Source: CAZUVM01 sp964623885 (GTDB taxonomy: Bacteria > Verrucomicrobiota > Verrucomicrobiia > Limisphaerales > UBA8199). Taken from it: a stretch of 55,197 bases of DNA. A program made the position numbers and the translations under genes. Shown one piece after another: positions 7,428 through 16,328 of the stretch (the first letter of the stretch is position 1; the number at the start of each line of letters is the position of its first letter). A model generated the notes under the pieces. It saw only the letters and a program-made list of their open reading frames with translations, ran no database searches and was not told the origin of the DNA. The DNA lies in the NCBI GenBank assembly GCA_964623885.1, contig CAZUVM010000211.1, positions 1 through 55,197 on the forward strand, read 5' to 3'.

Positions 7428-10400
7428 TTGACGCGTCGATCTAGGTCCCGTGACTCGGTCGACTCACGAATGAATGAGAATGCCACGCCCAACGCCGGGC
7501 CGTTACGCAATCGAGACATAGAACAACGTACTGAACCGTGTCCGAGCAACGGCAACGGAGCACCTCGCCCGCAACCCACACCCGTCAATGGCCACAAGGC
7601 TGCACCCAAAGTCAGTTTCTGGACGGCACTAGATCTCTTAGCTGACCGCTGGCACTGGTTGGTGCTTGGGATCCTGGTCGGCGCCGGGTGCTTCTACATG
7701 CTGGGCTGGACTTTCATCAAGTCGAAGTATGTCGCGACCGGGCAACTGCTGCGATACGAGGCACCCGGTAAAAGCGAATATTTCAAAACTACGCCGGTTT
7801 CAGCCGACACGTTCGCCGCTACGATTCGCGCGCCGGAGCTGTTGCAGGAATTGGGTCAGCACGCAGTGCCGCCGGTCCCCTGGCAAACCGTTAACAAGCT
7901 GATCAAAATCGATCCGGACTCCGATTCGGATATGATCAAAGTCCAGTTGGTCGCGCGCGACCCGCAGCAGGCTGTGGATCTGCTCAATCTCTTCCTTACT
8001 AATGCGGTGGAATACACGCGGCAAATCGAAGCTCAAGAAGCGGCGGTGCTCGCAAACGAATATCTGAGTAACCAGGTCGCCGCGATGGATCGCGACTTGA
8101 GCGATGTGCAGAACCAGTTTCGCCAGGGTCCTTTGGCCGGCTTGGCGACCAATCGCCTCGCCCGAGTGGGCGAACAGGTCAGCGCCGTGGGAACGAATCT
8201 GGCTGTTTCGCCCAGACCTTCGATGATCAACATGGCGCAGCAGGCCGAAGCTCTCACGCGCGCCCAGGGTGAGTTATATGACCTGCTGCAAAAGTATAAA
8301 GACGACTACCCGCTTGTACAGGCCAAGCGGCAACAAATTGACGAACTTGAGCAATCAGCGGCTACGAACGGCAACCTGGCGGGAATGGCGTTTAGCCGAG
8401 GAACCGGCCACGGAGGCGAGGCAGCGGACCCGCAATTGGACTTCATCCAAATCAAGTTGCGGGCGGTGGCCGACGCGCGCGTGGAGCTGACGAAACGACA
8501 GCGGGAAGCGGAGATGTATGCGGTGAACCCGCCGGGGTCGGTGCGCGTATTTTCGACCGCTGATTTAACAACCGTGAAGGGCAATATGCGCCGGGTAAAG
8601 ATTGGCGCGGTAACGATTTTTGGCGGCGCTTTTGGGTTAATGGCAGCCATCCTCATGGTGTGTCTGGTGGAGTTCGTAGACAATCGGCTCAAAAGCGCGG
8701 ATGACGTCACGCGGGTTACGCATTTGCCCGTGCTAACTACGCTGGGCAACCTCCGCGAGATGGATCCCAAAGAGCGCGAACAATGGGCGTTTCGCACATG
8801 GACAATGCTGCAAGGACGCTTGAGTCCCTCGGCGAATCATGGCCTGGTGTGCGGTGTCACTTCGTCGGCACCGGGCGAAGGGCGGTCCACGTGGATAAGT
8901 CTATTGGCTGAGGCGGCCAGCCTGACCGGATTCCGTGTGCTCACGATTGCGACGCGGCCTTCGCCGTTGCATATGCGCAATGAGAACGATTTCTTCGGGG
9001 AAGTGACCGATGAACCTATTCCCGAAGGCGCAGAGACATCCAGCTCGCTAACAACGAGCGTTCTATCTTCACCGGGAGCGGTTACAGAACAGCTTACCGG
9101 GCCTAATTCGCAGCCCGTGGTCCACATCCCTCTGCCGGGATGGGTTTGGAACCTGGAGCGGCGCAAACAATGGCGCGAGGCACTGAACCATTGGCGCACG
9201 ATCGACAATCTTGTGATCCTCGTGGAGTTGCCGCCGGCCAGCGTACCCGAGGCAGTGCTGCTTGGCTCACATCTACCCAACCTGCTGTGGTTGACCGACA
9301 GTGCCAATGCCAAGGCCGGCGAGACCCGCGCACAACTGTCAACCCTGCGCGACGCGCGCTGTAATCTTGTAGGAGCTGTGCTCAACCGAACCTCAAGCAT
9401 TCCCATTCGAAAGCGATTTCCTCGGTGGATTGAGTGCGCAACCGTTCTTGCTGCGGTGGGAATCAGCTTCTCGACCCACGGGCAAGCAGTGTCACCGCTT
9501 GCGGTGCCGGCGCCCCAGGTAACGCCACCTGCCACCGAAGAACCAGCCACCAACGCGAGTTTCTCGATCATGGATCCCTCGCAACGCGCGCCGTGGCAGG
9601 AACACCTGACGCTCGGGGCGGGCGACGTGTTGACATTTGGCCTTTTTGGACAGCCAGAGCTGACCAAAGCTGAAATTGCGATCGGGCCCGATGGCCGCGT
9701 GAATTATCTGGAAGCCACGAACGTGATGGCGGCCGGCCTGACCATCGATGAATTTCGCGCCCGGATGGATGAAGAACTCGGAAAGTATCGACGAGCGCCG
9801 CATACGCTCATCACGCCCGTAGTATTCAAGAGCAAGAAGTATTACGTGTTGGGAATGGTGGCGACGAAAGGTGTCTTCGTTCTCGATCGGCCTTTGACAG
9901 TATTGGAAGCCTTGGGACGCGCGCACGGATTGGAGAATGCCCTAGTGGACCGTAACGTGTACGATCTGGCGGATTTCCACCGCAGCTTCTTGGCCCGTGC
10001 CGGAAAGCGTTACCCCTTGGATTTCGAGAGACTTTTCGAGCGCGGTGACCTGTCGCAAAATATTGCAATCGAGCCCGGTGATTATCTCTATTTCGCCTCG
10101 GCGGATGTGAGTGAAGTCTATGTGGTAGGCGAGATCCGATTACCCGGCGCGGTGACCTACCACCCGGACCTGACAATCATGGGAGCTATCACTGAGCGTG
10201 GAGGGTACACCGCGCGCTCCTATAAGGCGCGGGTCATTGTGGTGCGGGGTTCGCTAAAGAATCCAGACAAGTTCGTCGTAAACACCCACGCAGTCCTCGA
10301 CGGGACCGGACCCGATTTTCAGCTCAAGCCGCGTGATATTATTTACGTGAACTCGCGACCGTTCATCAGAGTGGAAGAAGCGGCCGATCTTGCGATCACC

Positions 10401-10469
10401 GCTTTCATCCAATCGGTCATCGCTTCGTGGGTAGGAGTGGACGTCCTTCAACCGTTCCCGATCCAATAA
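7428..10469 (+). CDS. Wzz/pseudo-BY-kinase/Wza fusion for polysaccharide export
   Basis: A 1,013-residue fusion of parts that are usually separate proteins. Residues about 74-96 and 392-417 are the two membrane segments of a Wzz-type chain-length domain with a coiled periplasmic stretch between them. A BY-kinase-like ATPase follows, with an altered P-loop near 478-487 (SSAPGEGRST, Lys replaced by Arg) and no Tyr-rich tail, so it is probably not an active kinase. A Pro/Arg-rich stretch and a third hydrophobic segment (about 668-685) precede a Poly_export domain (LTLGAGDVLTFGLFG) and two SLBB domains typical of Wza outer-membrane channels. The TTG at 7428 is preceded by GGGAGGTGG; an ATG at 7470 is the alternative. 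A second Wza follows 3 nt after the stop. Its role would be coupling polymerisation to export of an extracellular polysaccharide. Confidence 0.8.
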   Translation: MTRRSRSRDSVDSRMNENATPNAGPLRNRDIEQRTEPCPSNGNGAPRPQPTPVNGHKAAPKVSFWTALDLLADRWHWLVLGILVGAGCFYMLGWTFIKSKYVATGQLLRYEAPGKSEYFKTTPVSADTFAATIRAPELLQELGQHAVPPVPWQTVNKLIKIDPDSDSDMIKVQLVARDPQQAVDLLNLFLTNAVEYTRQIEAQEAAVLANEYLSNQVAAMDRDLSDVQNQFRQGPLAGLATNRLARVGEQVSAVGTNLAVSPRPSMINMAQQAEALTRAQGELYDLLQKYKDDYPLVQAKRQQIDELEQSAATNGNLAGMAFSRGTGHGGEAADPQLDFIQIKLRAVADARVELTKRQREAEMYAVNPPGSVRVFSTADLTTVKGNMRRVKIGAVTIFGGAFGLMAAILMVCLVEFVDNRLKSADDVTRVTHLPVLTTLGNLREMDPKEREQWAFRTWTMLQGRLSPSANHGLVCGVTSSAPGEGRSTWISLLAEAASLTGFRVLTIATRPSPLHMRNENDFFGEVTDEPIPEGAETSSSLTTSVLSSPGAVTEQLTGPNSQPVVHIPLPGWVWNLERRKQWREALNHWRTIDNLVILVELPPASVPEAVLLGSHLPNLLWLTDSANAKAGETRAQLSTLRDARCNLVGAVLNRTSSIPIRKRFPRWIECATVLAAVGISFSTHGQAVSPLAVPAPQVTPPATEEPATNASFSIMDPSQRAPWQEHLTLGAGDVLTFGLFGQPELTKAEIAIGPDGRVNYLEATNVMAAGLTIDEFRARMDEELGKYRRAPHTLITPVVFKSKKYYVLGMVATKGVFVLDRPLTVLEALGRAHGLENALVDRNVYDLADFHRSFLARAGKRYPLDFERLFERGDLSQNIAIEPGDYLYFASADVSEVYVVGEIRLPGAVTYHPDLTIMGAITERGGYTARSYKARVIVVRGSLKNPDKFVVNTHAVLDGTGPDFQLKPRDIIYVNSRPFIRVEEAADLAITAFIQSVIASWVGVDVLQPFPIQ

Positions 10470-10472
10470 TTT

Positions 10473-11663
10473 ATGAGCCAGGTTAAATCAGGGTGCGCAA
10501 ACGATTGCGCGTGGTTGTCAAGGGTTAAACGGTGGCGGCTGCCGCTGTTACTCGGGTGCGTTGTCCAGGTTTTGTTTACTGCATGCCAGCACGAGCCAGT
10601 GCCGCCGCATTTTGTTCATAATTGGCCATTGGCTTCTGAACAGCCCCAGATGCAGAAGGTCAATTTGACCAATACTCTTGATCCGGCATGGCTCAAGCCG
10701 CCTACGAAACCTTTCACGCTCGGGCCGGGAGACAAACTGGAGATCGAGATCCTCGGTGAAACCAACTCCCTTGCTACGACGGTGGTGGGGCCTGACGGCA
10801 AGATTTATTACTACTTGCTGCCGGGTCTGGACGTATGGGGTTTAACCTTGAGTGAGACCAAACAACATCTCGAACAAGAGCTATCCAAGTACTACCGTGA
10901 ACCACCGCAGGTTTCGCTGGTTTTACGGGGAGTGACGAGCAAGGAGATTTGGGTATTGGGGCGCGTGCAGGCGCCGGGGGCGTATCCAATGGCCACGCCG
11001 ATGACCGTGCTGGAGGCGGTTTCTATGGCAGGAGGCACTTTAAGCATGTCCGCATTTCAGCATCAGGAAGCTGCGGGCTCCAGCGATGAACTGGCTGACC
11101 TGCAGCGGAGCTTCGTGCTTCGGCAAGGCAAATTGCTGCCGGTCAATTTCGCGCGTTTGCTGCAACAAGGCGACCTTAGCCAGAACATTTACCTGCAGCC
11201 GGGCGATTTTGTGTATTTTCCAGGGGCTACCTCGCGACAGGTTTATGTGCTCGGAGCAGTGGCGCAACCGCGGGCTGTGCCTTATCGAGAGGGCCTGACG
11301 GTCGCAGCGGCCGTGGCCAGCGCTTATGGAACCATCAACGGCGCATACATGACCCACGTTACCGTGGTGCGTGGCGCGCTCTCAAGTCCGGAGGTCGCCG
11401 TGGTGGATTACAGGAAAGTGATCCGTGCCGAAGCGGAGGATATAGCCTTGCAGCCCAAGGATATAGTTTACGTCCCGTTTTCACCTTACCGTTACTTGTA
11501 TAAATACATTGAGATTGCACTGGATACCTTCGTTAGTTCAGTTGCCATTAACGGTGGATCCCGGGCTGTTGGTGTGCCGTCACAGGGCGCGGCCGGCGTC
11601 TTCATCCCGGTCGGAAGCGGCGTGCAAGTCATACCGCCGGTCAACCCGCCTCCGATTCGTTAG
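10473..11663 (+). CDS. Wza-like polysaccharide export lipoprotein
   Basis: Outer-membrane polysaccharide export protein of 396 residues. It starts with a basic region, a hydrophobic stretch (LPLLLGCVVQVLFTAC) and a lipobox LFTA-C, so it should be lipidated at Cys. A Poly_export domain (FTLGPGDKLEIEILGE) is followed by two SLBB domains (VLGRVQAPGAYPM, VLGAVAQPRAVPY). It resembles the C-terminal third of the preceding fusion protein, repeating LPVNFARLLQQGDLSQNI against LDFERLFERGDLSQNI, so the two are paralogues. The start lies 3 nt after the upstream stop, and co-translation is likely. Having both a tethered and a free lipoprotein version suggests a mixed channel or two export routes, which is inference. 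Confidence 0.88.
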   Translation: MSQVKSGCANDCAWLSRVKRWRLPLLLGCVVQVLFTACQHEPVPPHFVHNWPLASEQPQMQKVNLTNTLDPAWLKPPTKPFTLGPGDKLEIEILGETNSLATTVVGPDGKIYYYLLPGLDVWGLTLSETKQHLEQELSKYYREPPQVSLVLRGVTSKEIWVLGRVQAPGAYPMATPMTVLEAVSMAGGTLSMSAFQHQEAAGSSDELADLQRSFVLRQGKLLPVNFARLLQQGDLSQNIYLQPGDFVYFPGATSRQVYVLGAVAQPRAVPYREGLTVAAAVASAYGTINGAYMTHVTVVRGALSSPEVAVVDYRKVIRAEAEDIALQPKDIVYVPFSPYRYLYKYIEIALDTFVSSVAINGGSRAVGVPSQGAAGVFIPVGSGVQVIPPVNPPPIR

Positions 11664-11687
11664 AAATCTCGGACTGTAGTGGACGAC

Positions 11688-11710
11688 TGTAGGGGACGTC
11701 GGCTCCTACA
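11688..11710. terminator. Hairpin between convergent genes
   Basis: TGTAGG (11688-11693) pairs with CCTACA (11705-11710) between the ends of the export lipoprotein and deacetylase genes. The stem is short and has no T-run. A direct repeat, GACTGTAG/GACTGTAGG, lies just before it. A weak bidirectional terminator is possible. Confidence 0.3.
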
Positions 11711-11711
11711 A

Positions 11712-12602
11712 TTATGGCAGGCCGCTGTTGGCCAGATCGGTGAAGGAGATAACCTTCAAGTGCGGGTGAGTGGCCAGGTAGCTCGCAGTTTCATGAAGGA
11801 AATCAATGAACTCTCGATCCGGGCGGCCATTGCGGAAGTATTCCCACCAATGAGTAACCAGAACCGTTAGTGGTTGAGTATTGAGGTAATGAATGATGCC
11901 GGCGAGCATCGTGCTGTAGGTGCGTTCGCAGGAGAGCAAGCAGCCGGGATGCGACAGCAATAGAGTTCGTCCTACCTGCCAATGAGGAGCGTGGCGCAGC
12001 TTTTTAAGCGCATACTGAGGCCACCAGAAGCACGGTAGCCGTCTGAGCTCGTACCAGCCGGTGGAGAGGACACGAAATCGAGCAGATACTTCCAGCAACG
12101 CTGCCCGGGAGAGCTTGTCGTACGGCGCAACAAAGGTCTGTGGTTTGGGAAATCCGGCTTCACGGAGCAACTCCGTTCCGCGATCGAGGCGCTGCCCGAC
12201 TTCACCTCGGGATGGCCGGTCGAATTCGAGGTAATCGTGATGGCAGCCATGTTGCAAAATGTGATAGCCCGGATTATCGCGCAGGTATCGCACGAGCTGG
12301 TCGTTGGAACCAATCGGCATGGTTTTCGCGTTTGAGCAGGTCAGCGGCAATCCAGATTCGGCAACCGCGGCTCCGTTTTTCCGAGAACCAGGTTCGGAGG
12401 AATTGCCGTGGCCATTACCTTCGTTAGCGGTGAGAAAGCCTTCCGGTTTGCCATCCGCTCGGGTGGCGGCGGTAGTGACATCGGGAATTGTGGCCAGGTT
12501 GACCGGCAACCCTCGATCCAGGAACGGACGATAAAGCCGTTCCAAACACCCGATTGGCGTCAACGCGTTTGTGTCGTCGTCACGAATAATTACGTAGCGC
12601 AT
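11712..12602 (-). CDS. NodB-like polysaccharide deacetylase (DUF2334-like)
   Basis: Putative carbohydrate deacetylase of 296 residues. The N-terminus YVIIRDDDTNAL carries the Asp pair that binds metal in this fold; LQHGCHHDYLEF supplies the His-rich metal motif, and FVAPYDKLSR and LLLSHPG follow in the expected order. There is no signal peptide, so it acts in the cytoplasm, perhaps on a lipid-linked precursor. An internal stretch (about residues 60-90, KPEGFLTANEGNGHGN onwards) is low in complexity and probably a loop. Its start overlaps the end of the upstream glycosyltransferase by 13 nt, so the two are co-translated. The substrate is unknown; the context points to modification of the exported polysaccharide. 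Confidence 0.72.
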   Translation of the reverse strand: MRYVIIRDDDTNALTPIGCLERLYRPFLDRGLPVNLATIPDVTTAATRADGKPEGFLTANEGNGHGNSSEPGSRKNGAAVAESGLPLTCSNAKTMPIGSNDQLVRYLRDNPGYHILQHGCHHDYLEFDRPSRGEVGQRLDRGTELLREAGFPKPQTFVAPYDKLSRAALLEVSARFRVLSTGWYELRRLPCFWWPQYALKKLRHAPHWQVGRTLLLSHPGCLLSCERTYSTMLAGIIHYLNTQPLTVLVTHWWEYFRNGRPDREFIDFLHETASYLATHPHLKVISFTDLANSGLP

Positions 12603-13837
12603 GGATACTCCTCGACGAGTTGTTCGTAGAGGCGCTTGAGCCGGGATGCCAGCGCTTCCACACTATATTTGGCTGTGAGCAGGGCGCCGCGCGCCACCAT
12701 TCGCGGTGCCAGTTCGGGCTTGTTCAAGGTGCAATCCAGCGCCTCATGGAAAGTCGACGGCTCATCCAACTCGAACAGCCATCCGTTCTGGCCGTGTTCG
12801 ATCAAAGCCGAAGGACCCGAAGCACGGGCAGCAACGACCATGGTTCCCGCGGCCCAGGCTTCGAGAATGACCAGTCCAAAAGTTTCGGAGACTGAGGGCA
12901 GCAGCAGGACTTCGGCGGATTGAAGCAAGCCCAGCAGGCGCGGGTCCTCGGGCGGCAAGCCACCCGTCAACAAAACACGCTCAGCAATTCCGAGCTCCCG
13001 AATTCTCTGCCGGACATGTGCTCCGTAAACCTCGTCCGTGCAGGGCCCGGCCAGGACGAGCAGGGCACGTGGATGCCGCTGCAAAAAAGCCGGCGCGTGC
13101 TCGAGCAACCAGGCTTGATTTTTTACCGGGTCGATGCGCCCGAGACAAAGCAGAACCTGACGGTTCTCGATTTGTGGAAATGCTGCGCGCGCTGCCGCGC
13201 GGTGATCGCGCCGGTAAGTTTCAAGGGGGACGCCATGAGGCTGGACTTCGATGCGCTTCCTGGGAAACCGCTGCTGGAGCTGGGCTGCTTCTTTTGGGTT
13301 GCAAGTGAGAATAGCGTCCGCGTCGCAAAACAACCGGTGTGATTGGAACAGCATTCCGAACAACTTGCCCCATTCCCACCCGTCCGAGGGCGGTGCATTG
13401 AAGGCAGCTTTGAGTTTGTCGGGCAAATCGAACACCCCGCCATGAATGGTCACAACGAACGGCACGCGCCGGCTTTTGGCCGTGCGCAAAGCGATACCGC
13501 CGAGCCGTCCCAGGGTGTGAGTATGGATGACGTCGAATTGCTTGTCGCGCCTGAGGGCGGGGAACAAGTCGAAGGACATGAGGTTTCCGCCAACGGCGAT
13601 CAACTGGCGTCGCCGTTGCGGTGAAAGGCCAAAAACCGGCACGAATGCGCGAAACCGTTGCACCTCATAACCTGCTTGTGCCAGCGGATCGGCCGTTCCA
13701 TTCCGATCCAGCTTTGGACAATACACGGCGGGGGTAACTCCGTGCGAACGCAGGCCGTCGAACAGGCGTTTAATGGCAGTTTCCGTTCCGCTCCACTCCG
13801 CTGGATCCAACTTCCTGAGGAGATGGACTACGCGCAT
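12590..13837 (-). CDS. Glycosyltransferase family 4
   Basis: GT-B glycosyltransferase of 415 residues. The N-terminal domain starts MRVVHLLRKLDPAEWSGTET, with the Gly-Thr-Glu acceptor-side loop; FDVIHTHTLGRLGG and VVTIHGG follow. The C-terminal GT4 domain includes LCLGRIDPVKNQ, the donor-binding SVSETFGLVILEAWA (EX7E, E residues seven apart) and the HGQNGWLFE turn. It should transfer a nucleotide-sugar unit to the growing polysaccharide on the cytoplasmic face. It lies in a minus-strand block with a methyltransferase and a GT2 upstream and a deacetylase overlapping its 3' end by 13 nt. The sugar cannot be told from sequence. Confidence 0.88.
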   Translation of the reverse strand: MRVVHLLRKLDPAEWSGTETAIKRLFDGLRSHGVTPAVYCPKLDRNGTADPLAQAGYEVQRFRAFVPVFGLSPQRRRQLIAVGGNLMSFDLFPALRRDKQFDVIHTHTLGRLGGIALRTAKSRRVPFVVTIHGGVFDLPDKLKAAFNAPPSDGWEWGKLFGMLFQSHRLFCDADAILTCNPKEAAQLQQRFPRKRIEVQPHGVPLETYRRDHRAAARAAFPQIENRQVLLCLGRIDPVKNQAWLLEHAPAFLQRHPRALLVLAGPCTDEVYGAHVRQRIRELGIAERVLLTGGLPPEDPRLLGLLQSAEVLLLPSVSETFGLVILEAWAAGTMVVAARASGPSALIEHGQNGWLFELDEPSTFHEALDCTLNKPELAPRMVARGALLTAKYSVEALASRLKRLYEQLVEEYPCAT

Positions 13838-13901
13838 GGAGGAAAATGGACGAGCTGGTGGATTGAATGCGCCTTGATATTGAACTGCTGCATTTCCGGA
13901 C

Positions 13902-14531
13902 TCAGTAGAAGTATACGTCGGTGCTGGTCACACCGGGCCGGCAGGGGCCAACGCTTTGGAAAACTTTATGATCTCTGGCTTGGTTCTTTGTGCGCAGTTG
14001 GAGGTAGCGCCAGGAGTCGTCTACCACAATGATGCCGCCTCGTTTCACACGACTCTCCGCCTTTTTGAAGCATTGCGGCCGAACCTGGATCCATTCCTCA
14101 CTGCCATCGACTATGATGACGTCGAAACGCTCATCGGGGATCGCGTGCAAATAGGCCGAATGTTCGAAACCCACCGGGTCTTTAAAGTCAAAAGGGCACA
14201 GTTCCATGGTTACGTTTCGCAGTGAATCATGGTGCAGCCGTTGCCGCACGAGTTCGAACCATTTGGGATTATCTTCAATTGAGAAGACGGACTTTGTCCG
14301 ACGAGCGAAAAACATCGTCGAGCCTCCGGAACCGTACTCGCACACGGTCATCTGCGGCTGGAGAAATTCTTCCAGAAAATCGATCGCCGCGTAGGAGAAC
14401 CACGGCAGACCGAGGTCGAGCGGCGTTTTGCCGTTAACCACGTTGTGGGTGATGCAGCGTGACACATATTGCGGGTGGCGCACCAGGTCGACGAACACCC
14501 GGCCGATTTTTTGGGGAATTGTTCCGTGCAT
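13902..14531 (-). CDS. Class I SAM-dependent methyltransferase
   Basis: A 209-residue Rossmann methyltransferase. The SAM-binding motif I is CEYGSGGSTMFFA, the acidic end of beta 2 is VFSIEDNPKW, and beta 4 reads FDVIIVDGSEEW, followed by RGGIIVVDDSW. This order fits a small sugar or lipid methyltransferase in a polysaccharide cluster. The acceptor is not predictable. It lies 10 nt after the end of the upstream GT2 gene on the same strand, so they share a transcript. No signal peptide or membrane segment is seen. Confidence 0.78.
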   Translation of the reverse strand: MHGTIPQKIGRVFVDLVRHPQYVSRCITHNVVNGKTPLDLGLPWFSYAAIDFLEEFLQPQMTVCEYGSGGSTMFFARRTKSVFSIEDNPKWFELVRQRLHHDSLRNVTMELCPFDFKDPVGFEHSAYLHAIPDERFDVIIVDGSEEWIQVRPQCFKKAESRVKRGGIIVVDDSWRYLQLRTKNQARDHKVFQSVGPCRPGVTSTDVYFY

Positions 14532-14541
14532 AAATAGAATA

Positions 14542-15714
14542 TTATCGTGCTCTCAGAAGCGCGGGCTGTGCCACGCCACAGGTTTCGTGCAAATCACTGA
14601 CTGGTCTTGGCGCGCGTGGCCAATAATCAGTGCAGCCGGATTTAAGCGTCCGCCATGCGAGAAAGCTTGCCAGCAGGGTCATGGCGGACGACAGGGTGGC
14701 GGCAGGGAGACAGGAAACGCGCCGGACGTAGCTCAGTTTCGCCAAGTGCCGGAAACGCTGTGCTGCCAGTCCAGGATACAGCCGCCAGCAGAAACGCGCT
14801 GATTGTAGATGGGCTGCGAGCAGCCGCTTGAGCCAGCTTGGATCGGACGTATCTTTGGTTTCGAGGGTGTGCGCGAGTTGGCGTCGTTCGGAGGGCGCCA
14901 GTGTGCGCAGGAACTTATCGACCACAATGTGAACCATGGTCTGGCCGATAATCTGCCGTTTCTGATTTTTCAGGATCGCCAGGGGCGAGGTATATGCCTC
15001 AAACGTGTGCTCAGCGTTCGGCGCGATCTTCAGCCGGTCCAGCCAAACTTCGTGCTCCAGAAAATCCGTGCAGACCAGGGCCTTTATAAACCCGTCTTCG
15101 CAAGCGCCGAGGTCTTTGGGCAGGTAAATGTTCCGGGCGCAGTCGCTGCGGATACCATAGAGTTGCGCGCACAATTGCGCGGATGCGCTGGCGGTAAGTT
15201 GGGCAGCCGAAAGCGATAAACGATCGCGGCAGGACTTTCGCGCTTTGAATTCAAGGTCTTTCCGCGGCCGATCCACCGCAATATTTGCCCAGGAATCCGT
15301 TTCCAAAACCCGCAGCATATTCAGAAGAGTATCGGGCTGGCGGATAACAATGTCGGCATCCATGAGGAAAAGATGACGCGCCGATTTAGCCGACAACGCG
15401 TGCACAAAGCGGTTCCAGGCGTGGAATTTCCCACGTTCCGGCAGGTTTATGGCGCGCGCCGAAAATGCATTTGCGGCTGGATGAACACGGTTCTGTCGCT
15501 CGAATATCTCCTCGGCAATCTGGCAAGTTCCGTCCGTACAGCCATTGGCGACAACCATGATCTCGCAGAGGTTGCCGCGACGCTGGAGACGGGCGAACAG
15601 AGACTGATCGAACAGCGACTGCAGCATGCGCCCAATGGACCGTTCCTCGTTCCACGCAAAAATGCCGATGGAAACGGCCGGTTCAGTGCTCGCGTTTAAA
15701 GCATTCCGAGTCAT
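14542..15714 (-). CDS. Glycosyltransferase family 2
   Basis: GT-A glycosyltransferase of 390 residues. The N-terminus shows VSIGIFAWNEERSIGRML and IMVVANGCTDGT, and the metal-binding DXD-like motif is LFLMDADIVI. A hydrophobic stretch near residues 330-355 (LPAATLSSAMTLLASFL) may sit at the membrane. It leads the minus-strand run GT2-methyltransferase-GT4-deacetylase and is divergent from the RlpA gene, with 52 bp between the starts that must hold promoters for both. The donor and acceptor are unknown; assembly of the exopolysaccharide repeat unit is the likely role. Confidence 0.82.
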   Translation of the reverse strand: MTRNALNASTEPAVSIGIFAWNEERSIGRMLQSLFDQSLFARLQRRGNLCEIMVVANGCTDGTCQIAEEIFERQNRVHPAANAFSARAINLPERGKFHAWNRFVHALSAKSARHLFLMDADIVIRQPDTLLNMLRVLETDSWANIAVDRPRKDLEFKARKSCRDRLSLSAAQLTASASAQLCAQLYGIRSDCARNIYLPKDLGACEDGFIKALVCTDFLEHEVWLDRLKIAPNAEHTFEAYTSPLAILKNQKRQIIGQTMVHIVVDKFLRTLAPSERRQLAHTLETKDTSDPSWLKRLLAAHLQSARFCWRLYPGLAAQRFRHLAKLSYVRRVSCLPAATLSSAMTLLASFLAWRTLKSGCTDYWPRAPRPVSDLHETCGVAQPALLRAR

Positions 15715-15766
15715 TTATCTGGGTTGCGACTGCCTCCATCCTAGGATGACCCCCTGATCCTATGAA

Positions 15767-16312
15767 GTGGGCGATAACCTAAAAACCCGGAGGATTACAC
15801 CCCATTCAACGGCGGCAGCAGCACAAGTACTTTCGCGGGTGAATTACCTGCCCGCAACTCGGACCGGTTCGAGCGTGCTGCTCGGGCTAGCGCTGGTCGT
15901 GGTCGGTACTGGCCGGACCTGTTTGGCGGCTCCTGCACAATCCGGCGCAGCATCATGGTATGGAGAAGAACATCGTGGGCGGCTCATGGCCAACGGCAAG
16001 CCCTTCGATCCGGACAAGCTCACTGCTGCTTCGTGGGTTTATCCACTGGGGACAAAGGTACGCGTAGAACTGCCCGGCTCCACCCACCGCGTAGTCTATG
16101 TGACTATTACCGATCGTGGACCGGCGTGGGAGCTGGTTCGCAAAGGGCGCGTGATCGACTTGAGCCTGGCGGCTTTCAGGGAGCTTTCATCTCCTGACCT
16201 GGGTTTGGTAGCGGTGGTGGTGCAGCCGGTGAAGACTTCAAAACTCGGGACCGTAATAGGAAAAGCGACAGGATCAGGGACGCCGAGGACGGCGTCCTTA
16301 CCGACAATGTGA
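15767..16312 (+). CDS. rlpA: RlpA-like double-psi beta-barrel protein
   Basis: Exported RlpA-family protein; characterised members are lytic transglycosylases that cut peptidoglycan lacking stem peptides. The core is clear: GAASWYGEEHRGRLMANG, LPLGT-like YPLGTKVRV, VTITDRGP with the catalytic-type Asp, and RVIDLSLAAFREL. There is no SPOR domain. A GTG at 15767 opens the frame; a GTG at 15839 would place a clean signal peptide (SSVLLGLALVVVGTG, LAA-P) at the N-terminus and may be the true start. The last ten or so residues (GTPRTASLPTM) are encoded by an inserted palindromic repeat at 16278-16297, so the natural C-terminus has been replaced. Its place within the polysaccharide block may be incidental. 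Confidence 0.8.
   Translation: MGDNLKTRRITPHSTAAAAQVLSRVNYLPATRTGSSVLLGLALVVVGTGRTCLAAPAQSGAASWYGEEHRGRLMANGKPFDPDKLTAASWVYPLGTKVRVELPGSTHRVVYVTITDRGPAWELVRKGRVIDLSLAAFRELSSPDLGLVAVVVQPVKTSKLGTVIGKATGSGTPRTASLPTM
16278..16297. repeat. Dispersed palindrome, copy 1, inside the rlpA tail
   Basis: GGACGCCG-AGGA-CGGCGTCC is an 8-bp perfect stem with an AGGA loop, followed by TTACCG. The same 20 bases occur at 24900-24919. Here it supplies the last codons of rlpA. It is probably a REP-like element. Confidence 0.7.
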
Positions 16313-16328
16313 ATCAGGGAGACGGTCC

